A stretch of DNA of 64,000 nucleotides from Chamaea fasciata (Eukaryota; Chordata; Aves; Passeriformes; Sylviidae), in the NCBI GenBank assembly GCA_029207755.1, contig JARCOQ010000002.1, positions 13,345,156 through 13,409,155 on the forward strand, in the 5' to 3' direction. Of the stretch, positions 26,182 to 37,866 are shown piece after piece. Every line of letters starts with the position of its first letter. Position 1 is the stretch's first letter. Under the pieces are notes generated by a model. That model was not told the DNA's origin. It saw only the letters and a list, made by a program, of their open reading frames with translations, and did no database searches. Made by a program: the position numbers and the translations under genes.

Positions 26182-26773
26182 ATGTTGTAATAGATGCATT
26201 GTATAAATTTGCGTATTAAAGTTGTATGTGGAAAATTATACATTGAAAATAAAAACCTGGAGTCTTGGAGACAGTCCTAGGGCGTCTCCAAAATTCCAAA
26301 GTCTTCTTTGGTTTAGAGGTGCCACCACGACATTTGCAACATAAACAGTGGAGATAACATTAAGATGGCTAAGTAATCAAGGGTGGCCCACATTTTCGCA
26401 GCTACTCAAGAATCTGATATGGATCGCAATGGGAATCTAGCAGATGACTTCATCAAGTGCCCCAAAAGAAGATTCAGTGACTCTTTTTGGACTTCTTTTC
26501 AATTCTTCAAGAAATCCTTTCAAAACATCCCTGGGGAGTGAAGAACATTGAAGCGGTCGTGCACTGCCTCTGGGCAGAAAACCATACAAAATCCCTGCCC
26601 TGAGACTCCGAATTTTTGGGCAATACCAGAGAGCACCCTTGTTGCTGCCTGGTTGTCCACCCAGCATTCAATCGATGTTGTCCTGATTTATCGTGGAGTT
26701 TCGAAATTGATTTTTGAAATTGTTAAATAAATCTTTGGATTTTGAATTGGCTCTTGATCATTTATAACAATGT
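26182..26773 (+). mobile_element. Solo LTR, ERV1-like, 4-bp TSD
   Basis: A 584-bp LTR at 26186-26769 begins TGTAATAGATG and ends CATTTATAACA, giving imperfect inverted termini. It is flanked by the 4-bp repeat ATGT at 26182-26185 and 26770-26773. AATAAA at 26726-26731 is followed by only 38 bp of U5, so the orientation is plus. A 4-bp TSD fits an ERV1 (gammaretrovirus-like) integrase. Because a 4-bp match can arise by chance, the left end is less certain than the right. The 60-76-codon frames inside it are not genes. Confidence 0.75.
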
Positions 26774-28967
26774 GGTATGATCCTCAACCTTTGAAGATAA
26801 ATAGAGGCTCTCCACCTTCTTTTCTGAAGGCATGAACACATTCTCTGCCATTTCAAAGCTGTTTTTTCTAGATCTCCTCCCTTTTTATGATCTGCCAAAC
26901 CTGGAAGATTTGGTCTCCTCTTCTTCCCTGCTCTTGAGTTACTGAAATTATTAATGTGGCTTCAGACCTGATTTCATTCTAATGACGCAGTGACAGTCAC
27001 AGTGTGTGTGAGCTTTCCCAGGCTAAGTTTCCCTCAGCACTCTGGGTGGCAGGCCTTCAGACTTCTCCTTAGCACTTAGGTTCTTATTTTCATTTATGAC
27101 CATGCCCTTTTGAAGTATACAAGAAACCAATTTAATTTTCATTTATGCCTCACATTTGTTATAAATCCATTTTTTGACATGGGGCGAAAAATTACTTTAG
27201 GAGCTGTACATGTGCAGCAAGCCTTAATATGTGCAGGAGGCTGCTTGGAGAACACAGAAGGAGGCTCTGTCCAGAGGGAGACTTTGCCTGACAGCCCATC
27301 AGGGGATAAACTTCCACGGCTGGCCTGCAAGGGACCCATTTTGGATGCAGGCAGGTCTCAGTGCCTGGAAAAATTTTGCCTGTTTGACCAATGGTCTTCC
27401 TAAAGGGGCTGAGTTATGGAAAGAGTCTTAGCACATAAACATAGTCAACTGTGCCACAATTTTTCCCTGCCGTTTCCGGTTTCTTGGTGAGGAGGGAGTG
27501 CCTAAAGGGTTGATCTCCCTGCAGAGCTACCTCTTCCCTGCCTGCTTCCCTGCCACCCCTGTCTGTCTACCTCATTTCACTGAGCAGCCCGTCACCACAG
27601 CAAGCTGTTCTTTGGTGACAGAGTAACTGACCGCAACCCGCTGCCACCCCCTTGCATGACTCCCCCTCTTCTAGCTACTCTTCCAGGGTTTTTTGTTCAA
27701 ACATGAAAGGTTTACTCTTGGTGCGGTCATCGTGGTGAAAAATCCATCTTTTTCGTGTTCTAAAATGCCTGGGAAAGGCATGTGCTGCACTTGTTGAAGT
27801 GTTAGATCTTGCATTAAGAGAGTTCAACAGTTCTAATTAATCCGGGTGCAGGAATCCTCAGCTGAAGCGTTTCTTAAGAGGAAAGGCTGCATGCTTAATG
27901 GGGATCTTGGAACACTTCTAAGGAAAAAACTGCTCCATTCTTCTTTACTGTTGCCATGTAAATGCAGTTACTTCAAGTGTCACTTTATTTTATGGGTTGA
28001 TAACAGCAGGAGTGTTAGAAAATTAAGACTTTGGTGCTCTGGAATGAGACACTTTCTTAGGGAGAAAATGGATAAGGTGAGGTATTTCCTTCTTTTTTCC
28101 TTTAATTAACTCCACTTTCTTTTTAAATCAAGCATTTGAGATGAATATTTAAGAATTCTACTTCAGCAGAATGGGTATTTTAAGCCCAGGTGAGCAGAGA
28201 GAGCAGAACAGTATGTGATACTTAAGTTAGTGTTGGAGATTTTTTTTATGAAATCCCTGCAAAGGATAGAAGTGATCTTCAGTTCTGGAAGAGCTGGAAC
28301 AAAAATTTATCCAATGCAGACAGGAACTGGGATCTCACTCATTTTTTACATCAGAAGCAATATAAAGTTGAGGATCTGTCTCTTTCCTATTGAAATAGCA
28401 GTCCCTGGTCTGTTGTGGCAAAGTGGCTGTGGACAACGGAAGTCATGTGACCAATAAGTTTTATCTTTTTTTCTGTATAAAGCATTTCTCCTGAGAGAGC
28501 TTGAAAGGGGAGATATTCATTAGTCTAAACAGGCAGTATTAAAATTAGCATGAATGAAGAATTTCCTCCTTGTTAAGTGCCATATGCTGCCTTTTCATTG
28601 TCAAAACACTTTGCATTTTTTATCAAAAACATAGGAAATTATTTTACTAAAATATCTTTCATTTCTGCTGTATCAGAATTCATGAATTAGATCAGAGGGA
28701 ACAATATATCCACCAAAGCACAAAGAAAGATGATGGCTCTGAATTAAAGTCTGTCTAACAGTGGTGAGAGGATTTTGGAGACAGGTTGCAAAGATCCCTG
28801 ATAGCAAGAAATCTTGTTTTCAAACCCTAACGCTTTTAAGGGTTCCCCTTTTGCTCTCTGTGTAGCATACAATATGCAGGTAGATTTTCTTGTGCCCACA
28901 CACTGTGTCTCTTTTGAATGTTCACATTCTGAGTTGTGCCTTTCTTGTTTCTCCACCTGACATACAG
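26774..28967. other. Unique DNA, locally GC-richer, upstream of an exon candidate
   Basis: No repeat identified. 27000-27700 is richer in G+C than its surroundings and has several short open frames on both strands, none with recognisable domains. It could be the intron before the exon candidate at 28968, but I found no convincing partner exon in it. Confidence 0.45.
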
Positions 28968-29117
28968 TCTTATGAACGATTATTTGAAAATTTTTTTGAA
29001 CATCACCTTTCAGATTTTGTAGGAGCGAGGGAGACTAAATATGGTTTTCTCGATGCATGTGTTACTGCAGAGGACTGTGAAAGATTTAATTCTCTATTGC
29101 ATCAGGCACTAGGGTGA
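28968..29117 (+). CDS. Candidate terminal coding exon of an unidentified gene
   Basis: This is the most exon-like segment in the window. It follows a pyrimidine-rich tract and AG ('tttcttgtttctccacctgacatacag') ending at 28967. It stays open for 49 codons, starting in phase 0 with SYERLFENFFEHHL and closing with RFNSLLHQALG, then TGA at 29115-29117. The peptide has a protein-like mix of aromatic, acidic and leucine residues, with a likely helix at each end and no low complexity. The first AATAAA signals after the stop are at 29973 and 29992, giving a plausible 3' UTR of about 0.86-0.9 kb. I do not recognise the protein and found no upstream partner exon. It may instead be a chance open frame. 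Confidence 0.33.
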   Translation, partial: SYERLFENFFEHHLSDFVGARETKYGFLDACVTAEDCERFNSLLHQALG

Positions 29118-30020
29118 TTTCAGTTAATTACTTTCCAGAATTTGCTGTATAATTATCTTCCTGAAAGGATTTCTGAACCATTTTGACCAAGTCTTCCAGA
29201 AGGTTGATGGTTATCATATGTAAGCAAGACATAATTAAGCAAATGCACCTTCTTTTTATAAGTGAAATCTTTATCTTACTCTGTAAGAAGAAGGTATTTT
29301 ACGTACTTCACAATGTGCTACAGTCTCTTGAGAATGATTTTCTTTATTCAGAATTAGTATTAGTTTTGCATCAATTGTTTTGCATGTTTTATCTGATAGC
29401 CTCTCCAACTCAATGTGTTTATAAAACATAGGACAATTTTCCTGTATGCTCCTTGCTAGTAAGCAAGAAATCTCTTAAAATATTTTAAGAAGTGTTTCTG
29501 CACTGTTCACATTTTACAATTATTAGGTATAGTTATACTTTAAAAAGTATTTGTGACAACTTGAATACAGAGATTGGTGATAATGCATTATAAAAGCTTA
29601 ACATAGTTTTTATTAACTAATTTCTGCTCTGTTAAAATCAAGCAAAATTATGAAAAGAAATCCAAATATATTTTCTCATTTCAATACAATACAGCACATT
29701 ATGGTCTTAAATTAACTTCCAGCATTATTACACCTGAATCATCTTTTAAGAATGCTGTACAGCATCGGACAAGCTGGGTAATCACTCTCAATCCTTTAAC
29801 ATCAGCATATCCTTTAACTCCTGAACAATTTCAGGGGAAAAAAAGAGAGTGATTAGCAGTAATAGTGCTTCCAAAGAGTTCCATAAAATTTTGAGTACTT
29901 ACTCAGCCTATTGAAATATAAATACGGGATGGCAGGTGTATGGAGTTAAAATGGTTCCTGTTTGCTCTTTGTAATAAAGCAACATTTTTAAAATAAAATA
30001 CCGTTATAATAGAATTTCTT
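29118..30020 (+). other. Possible 3' UTR of the exon candidate
   Basis: AT-rich sequence with no repeat. AATAAA at 29973-29978 ('tttgtaataaagcaac') and 29992-29997, followed by T- and G-containing sequence, could direct cleavage near 30000-30020. This is valid only if the exon at 28968-29117 is real. Confidence 0.25.
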
Positions 30021-32326
30021 GTCAAGGGTGTAACTAGAGCAAGTCATTTTCAAGGACAGACTCAGAAAAATAATTAATCTTCTGTTTTTTTCTTTCTCTT
30101 AAACTGCATACTCAGCACCTCCATGCCAGCCTTAGGACAGTACATATGTGTAAACAAAAGGATGTGAAGCTGCATGGAGGGCTGTTTGCTGTCTAAGCAT
30201 ACATCTCAAAACGAGGTAAACTACAGATGCTAGAATGGGTATTGGAGAATGATCTTACCAGATGTTACTATCAAAGCTTTCATTTGCAGCACAGGGTTTT
30301 TTCTATATATTTTAAATTCTCGTGTAGTTTATTTCTGGAAATGATTGTCAAAACTACATCTGCAGGTGGATGATAAATGTTGAGATCCCAGAAGTTGGAC
30401 TTGGAACTTCAGTACATCTCAGTGTGTAAGCCTTGATTTTTCTGTGTTTTAGAAGCATTTTTTTTTTTTCCAGAATGCTGTTGGGTTTTTGTTTTTGTTT
30501 TGGTTTTGTTTTTGGTTTTTTTTTCTTGGTGTTTGGAGGCTTTTTGTTGGTGGTGTTGGAGTTTTTCTGCGAGTTTTGGTTTTTGGGGTTTTTTGGTAAG
30601 GAAATACATCAGTCTGTGTTGCAGACCTAATCTCTTCTTTTTTTAAGACTCACAGTCAGATTAAGAAATTGAAAGCTTTGTGTGGCCTGCATTTTATCCA
30701 TAAAGAGCATTAATAACTAGAAAAACAAGTAGATTTTGAATAAATGGCTAAGTCAATTAAATGGCAGTTTATGTCAAACACAGTGTAGAATGTCCGTATA
30801 TAGGTCCTTTCTTAAGGAGTACTCCATTCAGATTTCAGAAACTCCCAAAATATTTTCAAGGACACCAGGTCCTGTTATTATGCCATGCTTACTGTACCAT
30901 TTGCTGGTTTAGCAGGTAACAGAATGTTTTTATGAAACTGATTTCTTCAACAGCAATGTAAAAAATTATCAATTAAATTATCAAAACTACCCAAGATCAG
31001 TGAGATTCAGTCCTAATTATGTAAGCCAGTGATCACCACTGTCTGATTTTACAGGCCTGAAATTCTGGGGATTTGATGTCAGCCAAACAAAAGAGCTGCA
31101 CACAACACTTTGCCAGATGCAAGTATTAGCAAAATGGTAGTCCCTCTCTACTTGCAGCCATGGCTTTTGTACCCTAGGTTCGGATGAAAAGAGCAAACGC
31201 AGACTTTTCCTTTGTGAAAAAAGGCTACAAAACAGTCTCTCAGATCCAGACATGGGAACATTAGTGAGGAATAGTAGTGTTAAATTGCATAGTTCAACTT
31301 CCAAAAATGGTTCAGCCTGCCCAACAAATTGTGATCATCGCTATAAAAAAGATCTGCGTTCATATAATATAGCAGGTAAGAGTGTTGAGATATAAGTTAG
31401 TTAGATATGAAAGGCTTTTACATGTTTCTGGACTGGAAATACAGGGCTAGAAAATGATTGACTGGACTTTTGGCTGTCTGTCGGAAAGTACTCTTCCATC
31501 TCAGGGACTTTACTTCTCATTTTGCTCAGTACAAAGAGGTCAAATTTTGTACCTCAGTACCTGCTGTCAAATTTTGGATGTTTCAGTATTCCTTTATCCC
31601 TGCAGGATAAACTGCTGTACTGACAATAAAATGTGAGTTAAAGGTAATTCAGGATCAATGCCAGTTATTCAAACAGTGTTATATCACTTTATTTAACAGT
31701 GGATTTCATCCAGACTCCTCTTGTTTGTTAAATATATGAACACCCTACAATGGTGTTTTGCAAACCTTTGGTTAATTAGTGTCAGTTTGCTGCATTTTCT
31801 CAAAAGTGAATAAATTGTATGGATGTATCAACACAATCTTTCAATTAAAACTTAATTTATTGATTTTTTTTTTCTTTTTGCCGGCAAGATCCAATGCTTT
31901 GTCATTTCAACATTTACTGGTATTTCTTAATTTTTCCAAATAAAAATTTTCATTTGATTTAAAATTATTAGATGTACTCTTGACATGCAAGTAAGATAAG
32001 GGAGATAAAAACTAAAATCAAATTTTCTGGATAAATAGAGTCAGTGTGATATTCAACAGTAGTTTGAGGTTTGACATTGCTTAAATCAACTCTTTTTAAG
32101 ATAATATACATTGTTTGACTTGCAGTTCAACTTTGCAGTGTTTTACTTGAAGCATTTTACTGACATGTTGCTGACATACACCTGTAGACATGCATCTCTA
32201 AGGCTGCAGGATAACCTGAAGCAGTGAAATGCATTTTTTTCATTTTTGTTTAAATTTGAGCCAGAAGCCTTTCTATAGGCACAACTTTTAGGAGTGTGGG
32301 GCACCTAGTGGGGACAAAGATAAGTG
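30021..32326. other. Unique non-coding DNA with a GT-rich simple tract
   Basis: No mobile element recognised. It contains the G/T-rich tract at 30458-30600 and an A/T-rich remainder. The frames at 31017-31304 and 31454-31636 show no motifs. Confidence 0.55.
30458..30600. repeat. T/G-rich low-complexity tract
   Basis: Strand-asymmetric run of 'gttttt', 'ggtttt' and 'ggtggtgttgg'. It accounts for the Phe/Gly-rich frame on the plus strand and the Lys/Gln/Thr-rich frame on the minus strand at 30409-30630, so neither is a gene. Confidence 0.9.
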
Positions 32327-32629
32327 GTGGATTGTCACACTTCGGGACACGAAAGAATGAGGCAGGCAGCAGGAAAGTCAGCAGGAAAGTTCTATATTTA
32401 ATTTCTGACACCATCTTATATACAATTCTTTCAGAAGGCACAAGATTGGCTACATAGGTTGCCACCTCTTTGACCTCGTTGGTGAAGACCACCATCAGTC
32501 ACCTATCTCCTCCCAGAAGAGAAATATGTAAACAAAAAGATAAATTCTAAAAATATACATTGTTTTCTTGAAGCTGCAAGAACAAAATGCAAACTCTGAA
32601 AAGCAGGCAAAGTTGGGGCAACAGTGGAT
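32327..32629 (-). mobile_element. Solo LTR, ERVK-like, 291 bp, 6-bp TSD
   Basis: The LTR at 32333-32623 reads TGTCACAC...GCAACA on the plus strand and is flanked by the exact 6-bp repeat GTGGAT at 32327-32332 and 32624-32629. On the minus strand a TATA-like 'ttgtatataag' near 32420 is followed about 20 bp later by ATTAAA near 32398. This compact spacing is like that of short avian retroviral LTRs. The orientation is therefore minus. No internal genes remain. Confidence 0.9.
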
Positions 32630-32732
32630 GTGGAGTGTCAGGCTGCTTCTGTAGCTAAAGAGAAATATGTTGGTTTGTAGGCCATTACTGCTTCAGGCTT
32701 AAGAGTTCAACATGGAAACATATAACCATATT

Positions 32733-32862
32733 ATGGCCTGGGTTGGAAAGGACCATAAAGATTATCTAGTTCCAGCTGTCCTGATGTTGCAGGGACTCCC
32801 CTTCCAGTAGGCCAGAACTGTTCAGAGCTCCATCCAACCTGGCCTTGAATTCACTTCAGCAT
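32733..32862 (-). mobile_element. CR1: CR1 LINE fragment
   Basis: Reverse-sense CR1 3' end: 'gggttggaaaggaccataaagattatctagttcc', 'agaactgttcagagctccatccaacctggcc'. About 130 bp, 5'-truncated. Confidence 0.88.
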
Positions 32863-32887
32863 AATGTTGATCGGGACAGTATTTGAT

Positions 32888-33050
32888 TTCACAGATTTCA
32901 CAGAGTATTCTGAGTTGGAAGGGACCCATGAGGATCATCAAGTCCAAATTTTAGGTGAATAGCCCATACAGGGATTGAAATCTCAGTCTTGGTGCTATTA
33001 GCAGGTGGTGATGTACTGAGCAGGTGCTGCGTTACTCTGAGCTAATCTCA
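32888..33050 (-). mobile_element. SINE: tRNA-Ile-like head with CR1-like tail (TguSINE1-type)
   Basis: On the minus strand the 5' part reads 'gattagctcagagtaacg' (A-box-like), 'ctgctaatagcaccaag' (anticodon arm of a tRNA-Ile with AAT) and 'gagatttcaatccctgtatgggct' (B box and T arm, worn from GGTTCGATCCC). It continues into 'tttggacttgatgatcctcatgggtcccttccaactcagaatactctgtga', a CR1-type tail. A tRNA-Ile head joined to a CR1 3' end is the design of the zebra finch SINE, which is thought to borrow CR1 enzymes. About 10 bp is inserted in the D-arm region, and several pairs are lost, so it is not a functional tRNA gene. Confidence 0.85.
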
Positions 33051-33243
33051 GTGGATCTCATCAGTTGATTTATCTCATCCTGAGAGATGTTACATTTATG
33101 ATATGAACTCTCATAAAACAGTGTGGGATACAAAACTTTATTCCCACCAAAAAGAAGGCAAGATTTGAGTGTTTTGAACCTCACAGGAGAAAATCAGTCT
33201 CAAGAAACCCAGAGGAATTAGCTCATATATGTGATCACTTAAG
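33051..33243. other. Short unique spacer
   Basis: AT-rich DNA between the SINE and the next LTR copy. Nothing recognised. Confidence 0.5.
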
Positions 33244-33586
33244 CGTGAATTACCGAGACACAGACTCAGACTGGCAGGGAATCTGAATAGTTTATCCAAA
33301 GAAACAAACTAGTTTTATACACTTTTTCAAGGCACAGTATTTCCTTACATGGTAATTCTCACTATCTGACCTAACCCATGTTGCCATGTCAGCAACACTG
33401 TTTCTACTCATCTGTCAGCTTTGGGCAGGCTCCTCTCCTGTAGGGTTGTGCCATGTGACACCTTCTCTCCCCAAGGTCAGGTGGACACAAGTCTCTCTGT
33501 GCTGCCCTGTGCTTCTTTGTGCTGCCATGTGCTTCTGCAGGGTGTCCCACAGCCTGCAGCTGAACTCCATCCCATCTCCTCCCATA
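33244..33586 (-). mobile_element. LTR, copy A of a family also present at 61357-61713
   Basis: About 343 bp that aligns almost end to end with 61357-61713. The shared blocks include 'gcagggaatctga', 'cactttttcaaggcacagtatttccttacatg', 'aattctcac', 'gtcagctt...ggcaggctcctctcctg', 'aggtcaggtggacacaag' and 'ctccatcccatctc'. On the minus strand 'tgtataaaac' and 'ggataaac' followed by 'gagtctgtgtctc' look like a TATA box, a poly(A) region and U5, so it is probably an LTR in minus orientation. No TSD can be seen. It lacks about 30 bp present in the second copy (around 61517-61555). Confidence 0.75.
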
Positions 33587-34001
33587 TTTAGGTTTTGAAA
33601 TTTTTGAAAAAATCTCTATAAAATTAGTCTTATTACTGCATGTGGAGATGGTTTTATAAAAATAGCTCATCTTTAGATATGATCCGTTGAAACAAACAGC
33701 ATAGTTACAGTGATTTAAAATAGTGTGTCAGAACAAAAACTGCTAAAGAAGCCTTGGTGAATAGAAAAAACAGTGAAAAGCAGAAAGAACAAATGAGGCA
33801 AACTTTGCCCTTGGACTAGGCCAGCCCAGTAATTTCTACCCTATTTCCTTCTAGTGTGGAAATTGCTTTTCATCTGTTGTATTTCCAAAAGTGTGATTGG
33901 GAAGGCTAGAGATCTTCCCATTCTTTTTGGTCACCTTTCTTTCTGCAGCCCTTACAGCTGAAGAACCAGCTCGATGAAAGATGCACATAAATTATACATA
34001 C

Positions 34002-34045
<44 letters not shown>

Positions 34046-35416
34046 AAATCTCCTGCTTTGCTTTTCAGCCATGAGGCTCTCACTCTGACCCTGGTGCTGG
34101 AAGTAGCATGGTAGAAAGCTCATGAGTATCCAGATGCCTCAATTTGCAAACTGAAGTAAACTTTTGGCTTAGGAAAGAAAGTCTGGAAAATCATTTGACA
34201 AATCATTTCACTTTACAAGTGAGTTTTCTTAATCTTAGACTGCCCTCTTTCACTAGAACTGCACTACTTTTGCCTAACTTGTAGAGATCTGTAACCCCAT
34301 CAAGCTATTCCTAACAGTTTAAATACAGCATGCTGAAAACACCGACCCATACAGCATGGCAATGCAGACCAAATAAATTATCAAAATACACACATCTATG
34401 CATCTATATTTATAATCTGCATGCCTATATATAAATAGGCATTTAGATTTAAAAAATAAAAATACAATGCAAAAATTTAATCATAAAGCTAGTTCATACT
34501 GATCTCTCATTAAATCAGTGGTTTGTGAAAAGGCTATTTTTAATACAGTTATATTTTATCACTGTAACTGCAAAATAAACTGCCTTTTAAATTACAATGA
34601 AAATTATATTAAATAGAATAATAACCTTGATGCAATTTTTAAAACCTCAGCTTCCAAATATTTATTCCTATGGTTAATAGCTTTCTGTGTGTGCTGAGTT
34701 CAGCATTAAAATTATTTAAACTAAATAAACTGAGAAGCTATAAGTAGGCAAGTACAAGAAACTAATTTAAAAATCCCCTTACTATGTGTTTTACTGTAGC
34801 TAAGCTATTATAATTTGTTCTTACAAATAAGAAAATAAAATGAAACTGTGCAGTACAGTCTATTATACAACCTTTTTCATTTTAGATGTACTTAAAAGGA
34901 AAAAAAAACACTAAATACTACCGGTCGAATTGTACACACATCAAAATGTATTGCTCTATGTTGTAGGATTTACCATTTTTTAAGGACCAACATTATTCAT
35001 TATTTTGGATTTTGCCTTATTTTGTAAAATATTAATTGGAGAGTACAGAAATACACTTAAGCAATGTGAAGTTGCTTTATGACAAATTTGTAAAGGCTGA
35101 ATGCATGAACTTTGACTCTGCCTGTGTCATAACCAAAAAAGTATACCATTATTGTGGCATTCTGCTGGTGGAGTGGCTTAGAGTAGGAACATAGGATTAA
35201 ACCTATGTACTGTCCATTGTGAGGAAAATTGGGAATAGAGGATGGACAAATTGGTTTAGTCTTTGCTTAAGACATTTATTCAGCAGTGTGATGCAGCAAT
35301 GATGTCCCTCTGGCAATCCAAGGCAAAGGGATTGAGGGATAGAGGAAGAGGGCAAGCATGTCATATACCCATGCTGGAAAGTAACATCCAAGACTTCCAC
35401 ATTAGTTTTGGTCGTT
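33587..35416. other. Unique non-coding DNA with a (TG)n microsatellite
   Basis: No repeat other than the (TG)n at 33996-34042. AT-rich, with no supported exon. Confidence 0.55.
33996..34042. repeat. (TA)n(TG)n microsatellite
   Basis: 'catatatatg' leads into about 18 TG dinucleotides ending 'tgcgc'. Confidence 0.97.
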
Positions 35417-35905
35417 ACAGTGTGAAACTTCTGGGGGTCCGAGCCAAGACGATCAGACCCCTTTGAGTTTTCTCAGGACTCTGCCCTGATGGCAACTTGA
35501 TAGAGAGAGACAACCTTGATCCAGTTGTCTGAAAAGGAGTTTTAATAATGCAAAAATAACAAACAATAAGGCGTGCACTGTATTTGGCGTGAACTGGAAC
35601 AAGACAGTAACAAGGGGCAAATAGCACAGGGCCCCTGTGAGACAGGGGTATTTTTACATTCTGGTGTGGGGAGGAGTTGAGGCAGTGTCTGAGGGAAGGC
35701 TCCAACAGGAGAGAACGATTAGGAATATTAAAATTTCTGCACCAAAAATCAACCTATGGTGAAACAAAGAACTAGGAACTTTCTAGCAAAAATTTGCATA
35801 CTTGAACTGAGGGAGCATGTGGTAAGCCTCTTGCTTAGAAAGGGGTTTCTCAGGGCATTAGTCCAGGGTTTTCCTCTTACCCAGGGAAACCACTCTTTGC
35901 AACAG
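35417..35905 (-). mobile_element. Solo LTR, ERV1-like, 4-bp TSD
   Basis: A 481-bp LTR at 35421-35901 reads TGTGAAACTTCTGGG...CTCTTTGCA on the plus strand, flanked by ACAG at 35417-35420 and 35902-35905. On the minus strand, 'gcattattaaaactcc' (ATTAAA) is followed by U5 ending 'ggctcggacccccagaag...caca', which is typical of gammaretrovirus-like LTR ends. The orientation is minus. The 4-bp TSD agrees with the ERV1 class. Open frames of 60-96 codons inside it are not genes. Confidence 0.87.
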
Positions 35906-37063
35906 CGATACCCTGTCAAGGTTATCACCCTCATGAAGTTTTTACATGTCTGTGCCTCCTACTAGAGCTGTGTTTTGCATCAGAAAATGTTTCACTTCCA
36001 GGAAAAATCAAACTACTAATGGAATAATAAGATAGGTGTTTTCCTGAGAAGCATGCTCATTGTTTTATTGTTTGGTTAGTGCTGGTCCTCTAGCAATCTC
36101 AATAGAATTTATGAAACCCATCCCACTAGAAGGGCAGATAAACTATTACGGATTAGTTATTGAAACTATGTCACATAAAATAATGTGTGCATCTTGCTAG
36201 GTAGTTGTTAACATTATTAAACACAGCACTTAGGGAAAGTCAGAAATCTCTGATAGTAATAAACTTCTAATAGGTTCTCTCTTCTAGTAAACTCTTTTCT
36301 AAACTTCTAATAGGTCTTCTCTTCAATACCAATAGGTATTTGGAGTCCAAGTCTAATCCCTAATATCTTATTTGAGTGTCTTGTGTGAGGAAGATCTTGC
36401 TTTGTAATGAAAATACTATGTTTAGAAAAAAAATAGAAAAGAATTGTAGAGAAATGCTATTCAGTCTGTATTTGTTTACTCTTTGATTCAGAAATACGTA
36501 ATTACAGTATTAAACTCACCTAGGCTTATTTATCTGTCAGTCTGCATGAACAGATTGTGAACAGAATGAGCTGCATCTTTAATAAAGGTTATTCCTGTGA
36601 GTAATGTTATACCAAACTTGGTTTGCTAGACTGGCATCCTCATTGTTTCATCCTAATTTCCCACTGCTTCCTACTTTCCAAATGTTTTTCCTAGTGAATT
36701 TCTGTACTACAGAGATGACTGTTACTCCATATGTCATGACTCAGTGTGGGATACTATCATCTGCTGTTTAATTCATTAGGAAGTATGTTCCATGCTCCTT
36801 CCACCCCACCCTCTGCCTGTTATTTCTCCTTTTTAAAATGTCCTGGGATAATATGTGTATTTTTTGCCCTTCTCAGGGGAAGAGGTTTTTCCCCTAAAAT
36901 ATACTCTGAAGGTTGCATTTGTTTTCTGTTGAAAGGGTGAGTATAGAGCATTATTTTTCAGCATGAGACTAACATAAAATCCCTATTAATTGGGCAAGGG
37001 CTGTGGAGTGGGCAGAGAAAGGAGAGGAGAGGAAACAAAAGGATATAACTGCCTTTTGAATAC
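35906..37063. other. Unique non-coding DNA
   Basis: No mobile element recognised. A short imperfect local duplication of 'aaacttctaatagg...tctcttc' occurs around 36260-36325. Confidence 0.5.
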
Positions 37064-37866
37064 ACATATGTCTTGGTTTGGGAAGACAGGTATCTGCTAG
37101 GTAAAATTACAATTAGAGGCTCTTTGGCAAAGATTTGGGAAATAGGAATAGCAGTTCTTTACTAGTATGTAATACAAAGCAAACGAACACAAAAAAAAAA
37201 AACAACTCTCCCCCCACCAAACAACTACAGCATTAATGACAAACGACAACAGTACCAAGAACCTTGCAGGCTTTGTTTCACAAAACTCAGGGCAGTTTGG
37301 TTTTGGTGTCCCTGCAGGATCCTCAGAGCACCAAGCTGAAACAGTGGAAAAGTCCCGGGCTGGTAGCTGGGATGGCAGGGTGTCCCGGCAGGCAGGGGCA
37401 GGATGTCCCCGGCAGCGCAGGGGGTGCAGGGTCACGCTGTAGCAAGACAAGCAGCGCCGAAGAAAGCCGAAGGAGAGGCAGGGCCTGGGTCAGCTCCCCG
37501 CGGGTGGCCGGGAAAACTTCGGATTCAGGCCGAACCGGTGATAGTAGATTTCCCAGGACTGGATCCTTTTGGCCACAGTAAAAACTCCTCCAGCCAGCAA
37601 CAGCCGTTTTCCGCTCGGCGTGCTTTGTGGCGGCTGAGCTCTTCGAGGAGCGGCAGACACGCGTCTCTCCGAACGCCGGAAAAAAGAAAAGCTCGCAGCT
37701 GCTTCAAGCTTTGTCTTTTACCTGCGTTATCTCCTCCTTCCACCTTTGTCCACCTCTTTGTTTCGGTTAAGTACTCTCAAGTATCCAACACTTGGTTCCC
37801 TTGGTAACTTTGTGGGGAAAAAATTCTTTAGAGAAAGAAGGAACAAACCTAACCCCCAACAACATA
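37064..37866 (-). mobile_element. Solo LTR, 793 bp, CpG-rich core, 5-bp TSD
   Basis: The LTR at 37069-37861 starts TGTCTTGGTTTGGG and ends ACCCCCAACA, flanked by the exact 5-bp repeat ACATA at 37064-37068 and 37862-37866. It belongs to the same family as 11892-13570, with both termini shared. The core at about 37370-37690 is GC-rich with many CpG sites ('gcgcc', 'ccgcgggtggccgg', 'cgcgtc') in an AT-rich neighbourhood. A degenerate poly(A) signal near 37155 reads on the minus strand, so I infer minus orientation. Frames of up to 134 codons follow from the GC-rich composition and match no protein I know. Confidence 0.88.

Noticed and set aside
33000..33050. A tRNA-Ile gene on the minus strand
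   Set aside because: The tRNA-like part is diverged, has extra bases in the D-arm region and continues directly into a CR1-type tail, so it is a SINE head rather than a working tRNA gene.
37236..37807. Several overlapping frames of 68-134 codons near a GC-rich core
   Set aside because: All are inside the solo LTR bounded by ACATA repeats, occur in three frames and both strands, and reflect a shortage of stop codons in CpG-rich DNA.
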